Below, piece by piece: positions 11,399 to 24,100 of a DNA stretch of 64,000 nucleotides. A program made the translations under genes and the position numbers. Under the pieces are notes generated by a model. That model was not told the origin of the DNA and made no database searches. It was given only the letters and a program-made list of their open reading frames with translations. The stretch spans positions 930,001 to 994,000 of the forward strand of contig MCFL01000003.1 of assembly GCA_002102555.1 (NCBI GenBank), written 5' to 3'. Within the stretch, counting starts at the first letter, position 1, and every line of letters starts with the position of its first letter. This stretch comes from Catenaria anguillulae PL171 (lineage: Eukaryota; Blastocladiomycota; Blastocladiomycetes; Blastocladiales; Catenariaceae).

Positions 11399-11870
11399 TC
11401 AGTAGCCCTCCACATGTACCGCGAGCCACTGCTCTACCTCGTGCGACTTTTGCGCGCACTCGTAGACCATATCGAGCAGTGGCATGCTTGTCCTCTTGTG
11501 AATCCATTCGAGAACGCGAGTATTGTTGGATATGCACAAAGGAAACATAATGAGAGCCAGGTCCCCACGTGTTCTGCAATTTGAATCCCATCCGAGCGAG
11601 CGTCATCATTTCGGCAGGGGCCGGCCCCTGTCCAAGAGGCGCAAGTGGTGGCCCAGACATGAATCCCAATGACTAGAACATGCCTATAGCTTCGCAAGCT
11701 TCAGCAAGCGTCTGAGGCCAAGGGAACGCAGTTTGCCGCAAGCGTCGCAACACGGAGGTCAGGCCCCATTCGGAGAGCACGGCAAGAATTGATTTGGGTT
11801 GCAGCGGCAGGCGCCTTGCATCGAGCTGGCGCTTATTGACCCATCAGTCAATCACATCACATGATGCGTC
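11399..11870 (-). pseudogene. Remnant of an LDWW (ankyrin-derived) repeat gene
   Basis: Read on the minus strand, this holds the C-terminal third of a paralogue of the neighbouring LDWW-repeat gene. SILAVLSEWGLTSVLRRLRQ (about 11800-11745) is followed by MTLARMGFKLQNT (about 11620-11575, compare MLARMGIRIENT in the neighbour). Then comes VLEWIHKRTSMPLLDMV (about 11505-11455, compare ALDWLHSRTNLPVMQMV) and QWLAVHVEGY with a stop at 11401-11399. The pieces lie in different frames, and there is a TAG at about 11679. The repeated N-terminal part is not recognisable upstream. The remnant has the same strand and order as the intact copy, so it looks like a tandem duplicate that has decayed. Confidence 0.6.
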
Positions 11871-12296
11871 TCCGAGTGCCCTGAGTCCGTTCTTGAATGT
11901 CAAATCGCGAATCGGCCGTCAATCGACCTCTTGACTCCACCTGTGCGAAAGCTGCAGCGTCGACACGCAATCAAACTGAGACACTTGATCCACGTCGATC
12001 CAGGAAAAGTGAAGAAACAAGGCCTTTGTCTGCAACGGCGCTTGATCGCGTGGAAGCACGCAGAGGAGCCAACCGGTTGTTGCCAGGTCCTAGTGTGAAG
12101 CAACAAGCGTGCCAGATTCACAGCTTGTTGTGACCAGGAGCTGAATGCTCCCAACCCTCGGGAGTACATGAAGTCAAATCGATTATGTTTCATAACGAAA
12201 AGAATAAACACAGCGCATGAGCACGTGCAGAAACAGAACAGACGGAAATAGGAAAGGAGATACAAGCAGCCATACTCGCGCCTCTTTGTAAAACGC
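11871..12296. other. Intergenic stretch between remnant and LDWW-repeat gene
   Basis: No convincing frame on either strand and no repeat recognised. It probably carries the 3' flank of the LDWW-repeat gene that ends at 12297. Confidence 0.4.
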
Positions 12297-13711
12297 CTAA
12301 TAAATCATGTTGTCATCATCATCATCAAAGTATAGCATGAGGTTGCGTCCTGCAACGGTGCGGGCTTCACTAGTTCCCTTGTCAAGCCACTGCCTCACCG
12401 CGAGCGATTTACGCGGGGAGCCGCGGACCATTTGCATGACGGGCAAATTAGTCCTTGAATGCAACCAATCCAAGGCAAATGTGTCCTGCAACGTGCCCAA
12501 CACACTCACGTCCAGCTTGAGATCTTGTCCATACTGAAGGTACATGTATGCCAGCATGCCAGTATTGCCCGATCCAATGAATTGGCTTACTGTGGTCGAG
12601 GTATTTTCGATCCGAATACCCATGCGCGCAAGCATCAACCAATGCGCAGGGGTGGCAAGCCCTTTGCATGCCCGCAAGGTTCGGACCACGTTGGGGGCAA
12701 CTTGATTGGCACTCGCTCCAAGGACGCATTCCCACCACGGCAGCGCGTTGGGATGATGTTGGGCATTGCTTGTCTCGAAAAACTCGAAAAGAGTAGGTTG
12801 CAGGATTGCCCCGCTCCTTGCCCACCACCAGTCCATGCATCGTATCTGTGCGTTCCGACTTGCAGCCAACAACCCTTCCTTTGCCGTGTCTGCCATACTG
12901 CTCGTCGCGTCCGTGCTTGTCAGAGAATCGACGTGGGACTGCCAAAGTAGCTGTACAACGGAAACGAGTCCCTTCTCAGAAGCAGCAACAAGCGCGGGAC
13001 CAGCCTTGGGCAAGGACGGCCAACGAAGCTGAGACTTGTTGAGCCACCAATCCAGTACATCCAAGGACTTTTCGCCAAGGTCTTTGATGGCGGCAGTAAA
13101 CAAGTCGGGTAACTCGGAAAAGTCGAGGCGTGTGTGAAAGTATCCGCTCTTGTCGCGCCACCAGTCAAGCACGGCCAGCTGCCCTGCTTGCGTCGCGTGC
13201 TTCATTGCCTCCTTGACTGGCCGATTCGTGTGCTTGGGAAACTTGACCCACCATTCTAACATGTCAATGCGGCCGGTACTGCTGGCGAGTGTAAAGCAGT
13301 TGGTGATGGTGATGGTCGGAGTACCAAGTCGATTAGTGCCCCTGCGGATGACCCCTCTCGACGGTGTTAAACTACGACGAGGAGAGGAAACTTGAGCTCG
13401 AGGTTGATATCCATGCGCAACAAGCCAGTCCAGCACATGGACATGCCCATTCACGGTGGCGATTTCGAAGGCTTGCGCCTCGACCACGTCTTGGAGGGCC
13501 CCGGCATGCGAGAAGGTTGAGCGGATCCAGTCCAGTAGGCGAATGTTACCAGATGTGCATGCTTGCTCCATCATTTGACGCTCATTGGTTTTGCTGGCAG
13601 GATGCTGCCAGAGTTGGTGGAGCCACAATACTTTGACAAGATCTCCCTCGCGCAAGACATTGGTCCACAACTCGTCGAGCACGGCACCTCTTGGTTCTGG
13701 GGCCCCGCCAT
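12297..13711 (-). CDS. LDWW-type ankyrin-derived repeat protein
   Basis: The open frame runs from about 13684 to the TAA at 12297 and gives about 460 aa. It consists of degenerate 30-35-residue helical repeats, each with an LDW or LDWW core: LLDWIRSTF, VLDWLVAHGY, MLEWWVKFPK, VLDWWRDKSGY, VLDWWLNKSQL, CMDWWWARSGA and ALDWLHSRTNL. Arrays of this type are common ankyrin-like expansions in chytrid and blastocladiomycete genomes and are thought to be protein-binding scaffolds; no specific role can be assigned. The frame has no ATG of its own. An ATG at 13711 (MAGPQNQEVP) leads into it if one C is restored near 13684, and I take that as the start. The tail is an Asp run (FDDDDDN). It lies head-to-head with the F-box-like gene, about 105 bp between starts. 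Confidence 0.7.
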
Positions 13712-13817
13712 CCGTCAGCTTGCCGCCGGCAGCTTGAATATGAAAGGTGAAGTGCGGCGAGAGCGTTGCAGGGGCTGAAAGCGCAGAGACGACGCCTCTG
13801 CCCCTGCGGTTTGATGC

Positions 13818-16163
13818 GAATGGGCCGCTTCGCTATGCGTCCTCAAACAAGGTTGGGCGACCAGAGAAAGCAGATAACCGTCCTTGTCCCGAATCCATTT
13901 AAAGGAAAATCACCGCTCCGCCGGTGGGATCTGCTGCATCGATTCAAAGCACTCAAGCCAAGTACACTGTGCTCACCGTCTATGATGACGTTTGGGGCCC
14001 ATTGAAGGCGTTGCCACACATTCGCCACGATCCCAAGCAGCTTCTTTTCGCATACTGCTCGTCGCTTCAAAACAGCGGCAGTGCTACTCCGCATGCGATT
14101 GCACTCTATCGGCTTGGCGCCTTGTACGACTACATTGATCGATTCACACGTATCCATCCGTTTGACCAGAATTGGCGGCCCGATCCGTGCTTTGAAGCAC
14201 TCAAAGGTGCCTTGGCTGGCCTTTTGAGCCACGCACCATCCCTCGCCAGCATTGCATACGAGCTGCTGCTCGAGGCGGGCATCTTTCGAGGGCACCTGCA
14301 CTGGGTCGAATTGGCCCTCAGTAGCAATGCGTGGACTCCAAGCGCAATCTCTGAAGTCCCTGATCTGCTTGCTCTCCCAGGGTCGTATCGTCGACAAGTC
14401 ATCTTTCCGGTCGTCATGGCCGATCCACGCTTTACTTTGGCCATCCAAAGTCGCCTCTTCACCTATTCCTCTCCGGACTTGGGCATGCCTGATTTGTGCG
14501 AGTTTGCCGACGCTATTCTTCACAATCAGCACACGCATCGAAGCATGCTGTGGGGCCACATGCTCCGTTATATCAGCGTCTATCCAAGGTTTCCAGCGGG
14601 ACATGTTTCGCGCACTCTGCAAAGCGGGCGCTGGCAATTTGTCCACCTCGACGCAGAACCAAACGACAAACCATCCAAATGGTTCATGCCCCCTGCCCTC
14701 CATGCAAATCCATGTCTCAAGCTCCTTTTGGTCCTGCCATACGACCTTCAACTCTACCTTGGCGCATTTCTCAACAGTCCCTCAGTTGCTCGTTTGCGTG
14801 CAACTTGCCGTGAGCTGAACGATTTTCCCATGACGAAACAGTTTCTTCAAGATCGACTGGAGCGTGCGTTGCGCCACAGCGCATTGCCAAACCCGCATCC
14901 ACAGTCAGGATCCTTGTCGCCATACGATCCTCATGCTATGCGCAAATTCATCAAAGAAGCACCCAACGACCAAGGCCCAAGCACGTTGCATTATCGCCCC
15001 TTTATTGAAGCGGTGCGACACCTTGACGCAGACCTAGCTCTTTCATACTTGCAGCCACAGTCACGGGCAAATGCTGCGCTTTATGATCCTCGACAAAGCC
15101 CCAACTGCGCGCTTGTGTACTATGTGTACCCGTGGGCACTCTACACGCTCTTGAACCAAAGTCCCGTGAGTCACCCAGACCCGAACCCGGAACAGCATCA
15201 ACGCGCGCGGCTTATTCTGGTCGCGTTGCTCCTTCGTCCGAGCTTGCCTCTGTCGGCTTGGTTCTTTTTGGTCCACGCCAACACACCGTTGACCGCATCT
15301 TGACAAGTACCCAACCGATCAGTACGATGCATCATGGCCAAGGCTCCACGATGTCACTCACGGCACGTCTTGTGCATATCGTCCAATTTGGCACGTTGCC
15401 GACCACGCCCGGGAACGACGATTTAATCCGGTTGATCCTCCAATTCAACCCGCACTTGCTTTTCCTGCTCGTCTACTTGTACGGAACAGTCGACACGTTG
15501 CATGCCATCATGCCCGTACTGGGCTATGAACGGGCGGCACAACTCGTTTCTGCGCTCGACTACCTCAATCAAGTCAAGGATTGCTCAGGTCGGCACTTGC
15601 ACTTGTCGCTTGACATGATTCGCGCCGTGTACGCGATCGTTTATCGCGACCATGTCGCGTGGCAATCCGACGCCGTTTTCAAGTACTGCATGCAAGTATC
15701 GCGTCGGTGTGGCACGTACGACCTGCTCTTGGATGTCATTTGCGCATACATGGACGAGCAACAAGAACAAGAACATGTGTGGCGGATGGTGGACCAGTTG
15801 AGCGAAAAGGGACTTTGGCAGGCACATGCTTTGATCAAGGTGCTGTGTGTGCTGGTTTTCAAGTTTCCGAAGTGGAAGACCGAATTCAAGGCAAGAACAC
15901 GGGCGCATTGCATGGAGCCTCAAAAAGTCAAGCATCAAGTCGCCCAGTTTATCCTGTTGCTGGGGTCAAACATTGACAAGATTTCACGCGTTTGCCTCGA
16001 GTCCGACACCATTGGCTGCAACCAGTTGCGTGAGATTGAGCAAGAGTTGGCGAAATTGCATGGGTTGTGGAAACCGATTCGTAGAAAGCTGGCTACCAAA
16101 TGGAGTCTCATGGGCAAAGTCAAGGTGCGGGTTGAACGGGCGTTTGGGCTTGAGATGCCTTGA
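13818..16163 (+). CDS. F-box-like protein, lineage-specific family, copy 1
   Basis: A helical protein of about 780 aa. The N-terminal half is unlabelled helix. At 14735-14830 an F-box-like motif reads VLPYDLQLYLGAFL, then SVARLRATCRELND. After it comes the best-conserved block shared with copy 2: STLHYRPFIEAVRHLDADLA and YYVYPWALYTLL. If the F-box reading is right the protein would recruit substrates to an SCF ubiquitin ligase through Skp1. Frame is lost once near 15255-15300, next to a TTTTT run, and resumes in MSLTARLVHIVQFG to the TGA at 16163. A second one-base loss near 13965 joins the ATG at 13818 (MGRFAMRPQTR) to the main frame, which otherwise has no ATG. Alignment to copy 2 crosses both points, so I treat it as one gene. 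The family may be specific to this lineage. Confidence 0.65.
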
Positions 16164-16425
16164 CGACGTGGGTCAGGGTCGATGTTGGGACAGTCAAGTG
16201 GAGAATGCAACCGAGATGTGTGCATGTGCTCATACGTGGATTGAAAAGTGAATACAGAGGGATGGCTCGGAAATAGGTATATTGAAAGAGCGGTGCCACC
16301 AGCCAGTGGCGGCCCCCAGATAGTATGTACAATGGGAACCGTCTGAATGAACGATTCAGACGTCCCAGTACCGAGTCAACAAACTTGGTTTCCCATTCAT
16401 CGTCTAACGCAGCACGCAACGAAAT

Positions 16426-17019
16426 CTAGCACCGACAAGTGGGCGCACTTTCGCGACTCCCGCGCCCCAACATCTTTGCGAAAAAGAGCTTAATCTTGCC
16501 AAAGAATCCCCGACGCTTTCGCTGCTGCTTGCCATACACGGCACCGGGCAAGTCACGAGCGGTGACCGCCTCAGCACCTTGGGCCAATACTTGGTCGCCG
16601 AGCACGTCGTTGTCCACGAGCGTTTCCTGTGATTTCGCGTCGCACGGCGCAAAATCAGCATCATGTCCCTCCTCTTCGCTCACATGCTCGTGGTCCATAA
16701 ACTGGCACGACGCCAAGCGCGACTGTCGCGGCCACGCCGTCCCGTCGGCAAACGTTGTCTCTGGTTCCATCCACCCATAGAAGGGCAGTTGTCGCATGCG
16801 ATGTTGCTGGACCTTGTCATGCGGAAGGTAGTGTGGCTTGCGATGGGTCAGTTCTTCGGCGGCAAGAATGACCCAGCCCTCGGGCAAGTTGTCAAAGGTG
16901 TTGATGAAGCTTGGCCGGTCGGTCGTCTTTTCGAATTGCTGCCAGCGGTGGTCGGCGTTTGTGCGCGTTGATGTTGAGTCGTCGGATGATGAGGGGGAGG
17001 TTGGGGGGATGGAAGCCAT
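16426..17019 (-). CDS. Hypothetical protein with basic amphipathic tail
   Basis: A 197-aa single-exon frame starting MASIPPTSPSSSDD. The N-terminus is Ser/Thr-rich. A middle segment with aromatic and His residues follows (FDNLPEGWVILAAEEL, LPFYGWMEPETTF), then an acidic stretch, and the end is very basic and hydrophobic: KQQRKRRGFFGKIKLFFAKM, finishing with two Cys (TCRC). The tail could bind membrane, or act as a nuclear signal. No signal peptide and no family recognised. Composition is coding-like and no competing frame is better. Confidence 0.5.
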   Translation of the reverse strand: MASIPPTSPSSSDDSTSTRTNADHRWQQFEKTTDRPSFINTFDNLPEGWVILAAEELTHRKPHYLPHDKVQQHRMRQLPFYGWMEPETTFADGTAWPRQSRLASCQFMDHEHVSEEEGHDADFAPCDAKSQETLVDNDVLGDQVLAQGAEAVTARDLPGAVYGKQQRKRRGFFGKIKLFFAKMLGRGSRESAPTCRC

Positions 17020-18144
17020 GTCTCTTGAAAGATTTCGTTAAGGTTTCGTTTGAGCTGGTCGTATTGCAGGTCGTAGTGAGGTTTATTCAGTTTGCTCAAG
17101 TGCTTATATGGATGGAAGGAGGAGAGCTTGGCAAGCTTATGTCTTCAAGGCGCCACGAAGCGACGCCATGGGCCGCGGCAAGATCTTATCCTCTTGTCGC
17201 TCGAGGCTCCAAGCTGCATGAATGCGCGCTGCAATGATGGTTTGCGAAGCGGAACAAACCCAAGTTATTGAATTGTGATTGTTGGTGAGGCTCGCGTTGA
17301 CGCGAATGGGCTGGTCGTGTGTGATCAAGAGCGAGAATGCTATGTCTCACTCGGATTCCAAGCCCAGTTCGTGAACTTGTCAGCGGCCGTCACATGAACG
17401 ATGCAATAAACTCGTTGTCATCAGGCGACATGGAAGCGGCGATGAAAGGTTGCTGGCTTGCATGCACAGGCATTGCGTGGGATAAACCAAGTGGACAGGG
17501 TGCCCTATGGCGTCAAGTGTGCAGGGAATGTGTGGATTGAATGGCAGATGAGGGCGACCTTGACCTGGGCAGCCACAAGTGAGGGTTTCATCCCGTGTTG
17601 GAGGGCGTATGTATTTTACATCGTGACCATCAAGTTGTGCCAAGGCAGCCACATGCTGTGCTGCGTTTGAGGGTGGATTCGTGTTTTGAGTGACTCATAA
17701 GGGCCGTGTGGGATAATGGATGCCGCACAGAAGCATCGTGGAAACCGCACGGCTTCCACTTGTGTGGCTTGCCGATCTCACGTTTTCCGAGCTGGGTTGA
17801 TATTGCCGAATCCATAGTCCGACCACGACAAAAACCTTTGAGCAACGCTTCATGCCATGACATTGACTCTTGTGTCATAGCACCCAACGCAATCGCTACT
17901 CTCTGTCCGGGCCAGCAGATTCTTGTCGCTTTGACCCCGGCCCACCCCTACGCCCGCTTCCTCGCCAAGGCTATCAGCCCCCACCACGGCCACCTTGTGT
18001 CCAACCGACACTCCCACCGCCACCCTCGATCTGGCGGCCGCAGTCCGCAGCCCGTCAGTGAGTCATTCACATCCATTCACGACCGATCGCCCAACAAACT
18101 TACGCTCTGCTTCCATTCGGGCCATTCCAGTCGATTCCGCCACC
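17020..18144. other. Divergent intergenic region upstream of the deubiquitinase gene
   Basis: About 1.1 kb between two divergent genes with no convincing frame. The last 150 nt before the ATG at 18145 are C/T-rich, and the start context is CGCCACCATGC, a strong Kozak-type match. It probably holds both promoters; I see no TATA box. Confidence 0.5.
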
Positions 18145-21100
18145 ATGCACTCCAAATCCAGTCCCGCACCCGACAACCCAGCCGGAGACGCGGCCAATGG
18201 CGCCGGATCGAGCCCACCGCGGCGCCAGCCACCAGAATCGCCACGTTACCGACCCGATAACTCGGCCTCTGAAGTTGTCTCCTCTTCGCTGCCTCATTCC
18301 CCTGATGGCCTTGGCGGTGACTCATCTCCTACCATCGTATTACCTTTATATGATCGCAATCCAACACTTGTCACGGTAAATACGGCGGTACCCCCTGTCG
18401 ATGAGGACGATGAGCTATCCGATCCGCCGGAATTCGATGTGTCCGCTGATGACACCGAGGACGACGACCCAATCAGCGTTGACGACAACGCGGCTCCAAC
18501 AAAACCGCAGCTTGCCAAGACACCGGGCGTGGTCCGTCCCGTGTCGCACGATACCGAAGGTGACGCTGAGGACGACGATGCGTACGAGGACGTGGATGCT
18601 CTCATGGAGCAAGACTCTACGGATGGCGAGGACGAGCAGATTCAAATCGTTCGCGAAACGCCTGCACCTGCGCCCGCACCCGTCGTACCGCAGGGTCCAA
18701 TGTTGCCGCCGTTTCTCGGGCCTCCGAACGAAACCGACTCCCAGTTTAAGACTCGCATGGGCAATGTCCGGCGCAAGTTTTCCAGTCGCAACTTCTCTGA
18801 CGAAGAAAAGTATCGCATGACATATGCTGTACACACGACCTTGGTCTACTTGCTTTCGCACGACCTTGCTTTCAGTCACTCGCGCTCGCAGTTTTTTGTT
18901 CTTCGGATCGTACCTGAGGTTGCCGAACGGTTAATGCGAGAGAGGGCGTACGTCGCTTTCTTTTCATGGTCGCTCACGCTTCATTCTTTCGCTGACCCCC
19001 CGTCCAACGTCACTTTTCTCAGCTGCCATTCGCAGCCATTCACCAACCTTATTGACGAAATAGTCAACCGCACCCTGTTTTTGTTTACCCTCGTTCCCGA
19101 CCCGCTCATGCACGACTCGGGCTCCTTGATTCGCGCAGTTCACCAACTGTTGGAAGAGGACCCGCTCGGAATGGACGATTCTGAAGATGACGAGGTACCT
19201 ACCCCGAATCTCCACGCTCTTTACTTCTGCTGACGACATATGCCGCTGACCTGGATCACCCCCAGATGAACGACATTGACGATGTTTCTTACCGGTGGGA
19301 GCTTATTCACCACTTCACCTTTACATACCAAGGTGTTCTACACGTCTCGCGCTACGCAAACAATCCAGGATTACCCTTTCACCTGCTCCGGCTCTTGTTT
19401 GAAATCGCCTCCTCGTGCCAGTCTATCATCACACCTGCTCGGCCGCCGTACTCGTCGGAAGAAATGCGGGTCCAAGCGCATCGAGATCAAGACATGGCCG
19501 ACACCATCAACCAGCTCATGATTGATCTGTCTCAAGCCGCCATGGCACGCGTCAAGCTGCTTGGCCGGTCGGACGAGGATATCAAGGCGGTGGATCGACG
19601 CCAGTTTTCGGATTTGATCGAGGTGGTGGATGTCATGAACCGTTTTGCGGCAATGCAGCTCAGGCAGACCATTGCTTCCGTGTGCTTGGCGTGCACCGTG
19701 CTCGACAAGCGGCTGTTTGGGCTGTCCGTCGTCAAGGATTTGATTCATTCCGTGAGCACGCCGTCGCCAGAGATGATTCGCCAAGTGACGACAGCGCATA
19801 CCGCGCCCCCGCAAGTCGCACCTGCCGCGGCTCAACCGGATATCACCACGCCCGTCACGCCCGCGGTCCCCAATGCGTCACCCATGATTGGCCCGCAGCT
19901 TCCCGGCCAAGTTCCACCTGCTGCTGCGGCTGCCATCGCTGCTCAGGTATGTTCAATTTTTCATTTTCTTTCCATTTTGATCATCGTAGTTCATTGTGGT
20001 TCTCGACTGACAACCAGTACATTGACCCGTTGGTAGGCGTCTCAATCTGCGCAAAACGCCATTGCCTCATTCATGGCCAACTACCGCCCCGAATTCGGGT
20101 CGCCGCAAGACCGTGAGGCGGCCGACCTGGCGCACTGGCTCATCTCGGAAGACATCATTGACCGCCTGTTTGTACGCAACGTGCACTTGGAGCTTGTGCA
20201 GCGGTCAGGCGACGTGGTATGCTTTCTGCTGCGCCGGTCGGTCATTACCGACGAGGACATGTCGCCCGTATGGCAACTGCTCAGACCCATGCACCACGCC
20301 ACGTTGCGAACGGCGGCCGCGCGCGTGCTGGGCGAGTGCGCGGCGGAGATGGCGATTGATACGCTGCAAGCGTCGGTTGTGCGAGTGCGCGAAATGGATG
20401 CAGGTGACATTGACGAGCCCGTCGTGTCGATGGTGCAGCAGATGGTCAGGGCCGTTTTGGAGTATCGCAAGGTGAGCGTGACCGAGGGGCAGACGCAGTA
20501 CCACCAGTACCTGCAGCGCGTCGAGCAGTATTTACAATGTCGATCGGTGGTTTCGCGATCCGCGGCGGCGCCAACGAGCCCCACGGGGTCTCAGCAGCAG
20601 CAACAACAAATCCAGCAGCATCAGCATCCACGCCAACGCGCTTTCGACGACTACCTCATTCTAGTTCAACAAACTGCAAGCGAATCGCTCGACCTAGTAT
20701 GGAACCTGGTGCGGGACTCGAGCCACTTGCCCACATACAAGCGTAGCGACCTCGCTTGGTGGATGGACGGTACCATCCGGTACTCGCCCACCTTGTCTTC
20801 CGAGGACTTGACGCCGCTCATGGTGTCTGCGCTGAGCGACCTGCAAATGCACCAGTCGGTGGTTCCGGCGTGCATTGTGCTGCGCGCGCTCGTGGTCAAC
20901 GGGACGCTGGACGATGAAGAAACACGCGCCATGATTCGCGCAAAGGTCGTGGACGATTTCGTGGCCATCTCCAAGAACCCTCAGTGGGACCCAACGTTTG
21001 CCATTGACGAAGAGTTTAAGGCACGTGCAAACTTGTTGCACGTGCTCGTGTCGTCGCCGGTGGGGTCGGGCGGGGCGGCTTCGAGTGTGCCGCTGACGCG

Positions 21101-24100
21101 CGACGAGGGCATTACGTTGTGGAATGCATTGGCGCCGTCGCCATTGTTGCAGCAGACGTTTTTCGGGTATTTGAGGTGGATTATCGAGGAGACCGAGACC
21201 GAAATGCCGCCAGAGACGAGGGTCCAGAACCGGAGCACCGTGGCGCGGTTGGTCATTGACGGCGTGCGTGATCGGCTGGCGGCAGCGACGCCCGCAGGGA
21301 CGGCTGCCGACGGATCCGAGTTGGTGTCCGAGCCACTCATGCATCTGGTGCGTGAAGCCATTGTGTACGTGGCAGTGGAGGATGGCGAAATGACACCCGA
21401 CAAGACAGTCGTCAAGCCTGTGGCCAACGAGGATCTCGTGTGGCAGATTCTGGCCGGCGGCGCCGCGGCCGCTTGCCTCTCTGTTCCCGGGTCGCCCATC
21501 TCTCCGATAGCAAGGTCAAACTCGATTAGCAATGTGGACCAAACCGTGGTGCAGAGCGCCGCACAGTTTATCGTGGCACTTTCCTTACAAGGTTCGCACG
21601 AGTACTTGGCATCTAGCGTTGAGCCGTTCGTGAAGCGGGTCATTACCAGGCTGGGTCGAACGACCGATGTGCGGGCGTTTCGATCCATTTTGCATGTGTT
21701 GCAAATGTACATGGCGCAGTTTCAAGCGCGGTTCCCCAAGGCGGCGGGTGCGGTTGGCGGACAAGACGCCGGTTTGTCGTTGCCGCACAAGTCCATGTTG
21801 GGTGCCGTAAAGCCGCTGGTGCTGACCATTCGGCCAAACGGAACCAACGTCAAGGCGGCCACGACAGCAACCAACGGTTCCCTGGAGCTCGAGTTGCCGG
21901 GTCTCTCGACCGTCGCCATGTTGCGCTCGCGGCTGGCGGAATTGTTCAACGTGACTGATGACCCGGATCGGGTCCGCCCGTTTGCGCGCGGCAAGGAGCT
22001 GACGGCGGCCGGGCCGGCTTCACAGCTCTTGTCCGAGCTGGGCATCGAGACCCGCGACACGATCCAAGTCATGATTCGCCCGCTCAAGGCAGCTGACAAG
22101 ACCCCGTCACCGCCCGCCGAGGCCGACCCAGAAAAGGACAACTCGGCCGAATCGCCCGATTCAGAAAAGCTCAAAGCCCTTCAAGTCAGCAGCAACGGCG
22201 GTGATGATGCCGGCGACGCGGAGCGAATGGATGAGGCCACGGCAACCGCGGCAACGGACGCAACCCAGCCCGAGACCGTGTCTGTCTCAGTGGAATCGCC
22301 CGATCCGGAAATGCTCGAGGCGTTGCAAGTCAGCTATAGCATCGATGCAAGCGCCATGGATGTGGGAACACCCGCGGCGTCGGCACCGCCGCCGTCGCCT
22401 CCGGCGCCTCCTTCTATTCCCAGTCCTCAAGTGCTGCTCACGAGGCCAGAGTTGTTTTCGCACATCATGGACTTGCTCTCGTTTGGCGATCGGCGAGCAC
22501 TTCTTGTGTACGGGTTTCTGCAAGAGCTTCCGACGCTGCCCAGCCTTGCTCATCAATTGACGCCCGCTGGCTGCATGCCTGCGGTCGATTTGCTCAACCC
22601 GCGGCTGCCATATCGGTACTTGTACACGCTCGAAGTGTTGCAGATTGCGGCACTCCAAAATGGCTACGATTCAGGTTGGCGCGCTAGCATGCGAGAGCGA
22701 GGCGTTTTGCGGACGGTGGCCAACAACTTGGTGGTCTTGGATCAATCGCAAAAGGCCGGGCGGCGGTGTTTGCTGGCGTCGCTCGTTGTGTTGAGCACGG
22801 TCGCGCAGGAGCTCGCCGACGATCCCCTAGTCCAAGTGCAGCAGATTGAAGAATTCATGTGCCGTACCATCACAAGTGGGCCGCATGCCGAAATTGTGTG
22901 CGAGTGCCTCCGGTTCTTGTTTTTGCTCGTGTCACTGCGCCCCGAGGCAAGCGCCGGGCAGGATGTGTGTGGCATTGTGCAAGGTGTTTTGACGTCGACC
23001 GAGTCTCAAGTTCGGTCATTTGCTTGTGAGCAACTTATGGTTGCGACATCGCTCCCCATGGACTTGGTCTCGCACTTGTGGTCGCTCGTAGACGTTGACG
23101 GAATGCCCAGCGAGCTGTACGCCATCCTCAACCACTTTCTCGAGACGCCCTTGGCCGTGTCTGTTCGTGCTTCGCCCAACACGGTTAACCGTCTCTTTGA
23201 ATCGGTTCGCAACAACCCAACGGCTCCCAAGCTCGGACTGTTGGCCAACTTGATTGCGCCCGGGTGCGCTCCTTCCGACGATGAAATCCTGGACTTTGGA
23301 TCCACGCTCTACACCAACATGTACCCGGCCGACTGGAACCAAGACCCGCCCATATGTAACCCAGACTTGCGCGAAGCAGCGCATCGCGTGATTGCCTCCA
23401 TGTGCCGGGTCTCGCCCAAATTGACAAAGGTTATTTCAGAGCAGCTGATCACCTTTCTGGCTCCCTTGGACGCCGTCATGTCCGGCCCTTTCGAGTGCGA
23501 CCCGAAAAAGACGACTCGTCGCACCTTTGTCGGCCTGGTCAATCAAGGAGCCACGTGCTATCAAAACAGCTTGCTGCAACACTTTTTCATGGATCGGGCG
23601 TTCCGCCGTGGCATCCTTGAGTGCGAGCCTCTGCCGGAGGTCTTGGCCGAGGCAAACGGTGGCGCCGGCGTTGCCAATGCAAAACCAGCGTCAGGAGGCA
23701 AGGAGAAAAAACGCAAGGAGCGTGGGTCGACGATTCGAGCGTTGCAGGCATTGTTTGCGGAATTGCAGGTTCGTTTGCTGTCCGATTCATTGCCTGCATT
23801 TTCCTTTAGCTAACTATTCTCCTGCTGCTGCTTTTGCCGGATGTAATAGGAATCTCAACGGCAATACGCGGAAACCTCCACATTCATCGATACGCTCCGG
23901 ACGGCCGAGGGCGAGGAAATCAACCCATTTGTGCAAATGGACGTCGACGAGTTCTACAACCAATTGTTTGACCGCCTCGAGTCCGAGATGAAGGGCACTC
24001 CCCAAGTCGACATGCTCGACCACCGGTACGGCGGCCGTCTGGTGCACATGATCGAGTCCAACGAGTGTGGCCACATATCGACGCGTGAAGAGCCGTACCA

